From Bacillota bacterium (GTDB lineage: Bacteria > Bacillota > Dethiobacteria > DTU022): a stretch of 62,777 nt of DNA. Of the stretch, positions 61,322 to 62,777 are shown in pieces. The stretch covers positions 1 through 62,777 of the forward strand of contig JAAYGO010000143.1 of NCBI GenBank assembly GCA_012727685.1, in the 5' to 3' direction. Within the stretch, counting starts at the first letter, position 1; each line of letters starts with the position of its first letter. The position numbers and the translations under genes are program-made. The notes below the pieces were generated by a model. That model was not told the origin of the DNA. It did no database searches and saw only the letters and a list, made by a program, of their open reading frames with translations.

Positions 61322-62464
61322 ATGACTCGTGCAGGAAAATACGTTCAACAACCGGGAGGTTATAAAGCATTTATACCTAATAATCTTCCACCAGATCCAC
61401 CTATCACTTATGATGGTGAATTATCAATTTTGCTTGAAGAAGCCAGCCTTGCATTGGGTGAATTGAAAGGGCTCGCTGAAATAATACCCAACCCAAATTT
61501 TTTTATTACCATGTATGTACGAAAAGAAGCTTTACTAAGTTCGCAGATTGAGGGAACCCAGGCCTCGCTGGTAGATTTAATTGATGCGGAAACGAAAAAA
61601 GATTATGCCATACCAGCCGAGATTCGAGAAGTAAGAAATTATATCGAGGCATTGTATTTTGGTTTAGAGCGGGTCAAAGAATTGCCAGTTTCTTTGAGGC
61701 TATTAAAAGAAATCCATAAGATTTTACTTAAAGATGTGCGTGGCAGCACCCGTAATCCCGGAGAGTTCCGCACAGTACAAAACTGGATCGGGGCAATGGG
61801 TACGGATATTAACGATGCTGATTTTGTTCCACCACCAGTACCGGAAATGAAGCAGGCTCTCTACGATTTTGAGCTTTATTACCATAATGGGAAAAATGAA
61901 CCACCTTTAATAAAATGCGGTTTATTGCACGCTCAGTTTGAAACAATTCACCCGTTTCAAGATGGTAATGGAAGAATTGGAAGGTTGTTAATTACCTTTT
62001 TCCTTTGTGAACAGGGTATTTTGCCTAAGCCCCTGCTTTATCTTAGCTATTATTTTAAAAAGAATCGGCTGCGATATTATGAAATGTTGATGAATGTCCG
62101 TGATCATGGTGATTGGGAAGGATGGTTAAAGTTTTTTTTAAGAGGTATTACAGAAGTGTCGCGCCAAGCCGTGAATACGGCAAAACAGATATTGACCCTG
62201 ATGGATCAACATCGAAGTATGATTATTCAGCGTCTGAATACGACGAATGCACTGGCCTTATATGATTTACTATTGGTGATGCCAATTGTAAAAGTAAGAT
62301 ATGTCCAAGATAAATTGAATGTCACTTATGCAACCGCTAATAAATTGGTTGGACAATTTGTCGATTTAGGCCTTCTGCGACCCCGGGAAGATGCAAAGAG
62401 AGACCGGACCTTTGTCTATTCCGATTACCTGAAAATACATCAGAAAGGAACCGAACCTTTGTGA
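61322..62464 (+). CDS. Fic-family AMPylation/nucleotide transferase with C-terminal winged helix
   Basis: A 380-residue protein: a Fic_N region (1-95) with the inhibitory helix motif SSQIEG (73-78), and a Fic core with HPFQDGNGRIGR (catalytic His210). The core ends at about 290 and is followed by a winged-helix domain (about 305-375, VRYVQDKLNVTYATANKLV). Fic enzymes transfer AMP or other phosphate groups to proteins. The motif S-x3-E-G places this in the class with a built-in N-terminal inhibitor. GGGAGG is 10 bases before ATG 61322. It is far more AT-rich than serS. It lies next to hsdM, a frequent context for accessory or defence genes. Confidence 0.9.
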   Translation: MTRAGKYVQQPGGYKAFIPNNLPPDPPITYDGELSILLEEASLALGELKGLAEIIPNPNFFITMYVRKEALLSSQIEGTQASLVDLIDAETKKDYAIPAEIREVRNYIEALYFGLERVKELPVSLRLLKEIHKILLKDVRGSTRNPGEFRTVQNWIGAMGTDINDADFVPPPVPEMKQALYDFELYYHNGKNEPPLIKCGLLHAQFETIHPFQDGNGRIGRLLITFFLCEQGILPKPLLYLSYYFKKNRLRYYEMLMNVRDHGDWEGWLKFFLRGITEVSRQAVNTAKQILTLMDQHRSMIIQRLNTTNALALYDLLLVMPIVKVRYVQDKLNVTYATANKLVGQFVDLGLLRPREDAKRDRTFVYSDYLKIHQKGTEPL

Positions 62465-62554
62465 TCATGGCAACCGGCCATAGCAGGAACCTTGTGTTTT
62501 TTGTCAAATAATTGGAAACAGGGACTAAATTGCTGAATATAAAAGGAGATGTAT

Positions 62555-62777
62555 ATGAGTCAGAACGGCAATAATCATATCGAGTCCCGCCTCTGGAGCG
62601 CCGCCGATGAGCTGCGGGCCAATTCAAAGCTGAAGTCGTCAGAATACTCTGTCCCCGTCCTGGGCTTGATTTTCCTGCGCTATGCGGACTACAAGTTCTC
62701 CCTTGCCGAGAAGGAACTAACCGGCAAACAAACCGGCCGCCGCACAATCGGTCCGGCCGACTACCATGCCCGGGGCG
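62555..62777 (+). CDS. hsdM: Type I restriction-modification methyltransferase HsdM, N-terminus (partial)
   Basis: The first 74 codons run off the right edge. The N-terminus has the HsdM_N pattern: LWSAADELRANSKLKSSEY, VLGLIFLRYADYKFS. AAAAGGAGATG precedes the ATG. The base composition returns to GC-rich. The catalytic NPPF/Y motif and partners hsdS and hsdR would lie beyond the window. Confidence 0.88.
   Translation, partial: MSQNGNNHIESRLWSAADELRANSKLKSSEYSVPVLGLIFLRYADYKFSLAEKELTGKQTGRRTIGPADYHARG

Noticed and set aside
62501..62531. TTGTCA / TAAATT pair before hsdM
   Set aside because: The 19-base spacing and poor -10 are too weak; hsdM may be transcribed with fic.
1..62777. Insertion sequences, prophage genes, CRISPR arrays, rRNA genes
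   Set aside because: No transposase, integrase, phage structural gene, regularly spaced repeat array or rRNA sequence was recognised anywhere in the window.

Overview
The window is the replication-origin region of a Gram-positive, endospore-forming Bacillota chromosome, most likely a Clostridia-like lineage. The evidence is the classic order rpmH-rnpA-yidD-yidC-jag / dnaA-dnaN-recF-gyrB-gyrA, a walRK-yycHI operon, spore-type genes (yyaC, a spore-family Lon protease, GerMN domains), a Noc-like ParB paralogue and T-box control. No 16S gene is present, so genus cannot be fixed. Nearly all genes point away from dnaA (28817): leftward genes lie on the minus strand and rightward genes on the plus strand. 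Sequence next to the origin is AT-rich (hand count about 38% GC in one 60-base line of dnaA), while the flanks are much richer (about 68% in one line of serS).

Left arm, reading away from the origin. The first block is rpmH-rnpA-yidD-yidC-jag, closed by a terminator. Next come mnmE-rsmG-noc-parA-parB with a perfect parS, then a DUF4446 protein, a membrane-anchored M23 peptidase and a bactofilin. The spore gene yyaC is divergent from cvpA-adk-DUF951. The rpsF-ssb-rpsR operon follows, then rplI-lonC-dnaB-FAD dehydrogenase, then a G5/M23 cell-wall hydrolase. An eight-gene wall-homeostasis operon follows: walR-walK-yycH-yycI-murA-histidine phosphatase-htrA-alkaline-phosphatase-superfamily enzyme. 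The left edge is the C-terminal tail of a class A penicillin-binding protein.

Right arm. The bipartite origin (DnaA boxes on both sides of dnaA) leads into dnaN-recF-dciA-remB-gyrB. A convergent thiamine-binding-fold gene follows, then gyrA, an exported flavoprotein and a carboxyltransferase without a biotin domain. A strong promoter and a T-box leader then drive ilvE-ilvD-ilvB-ilvN, followed by leuC-leuD. After an EF-G paralogue come a FemX-type aminoacyltransferase and Ddl. Then comes a two-component system followed by a beta-propeller/double-GerMN membrane protein, an arrangement reminiscent of actinobacterial mtrA-mtrB-lpqB. The arm closes with argS, serS, tRNA-Ser(UGA), tRNA-Ser(GCU) and tRNA-Arg(ACG). 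Beyond the tRNAs, an AT-rich Fic gene and the start of a type I restriction methylase (hsdM) look like the edge of an accessory island.

The window is mostly core replication, segregation, translation and cell-envelope functions. The least conventional items are the RR-HK-propeller/GerMN operon, the bactofilin/M23/DUF4446 group beside parAB, the exported flavoprotein after gyrA, and two perfect 11-bp inverted repeats in the control regions of the G5/M23 and Fic genes.
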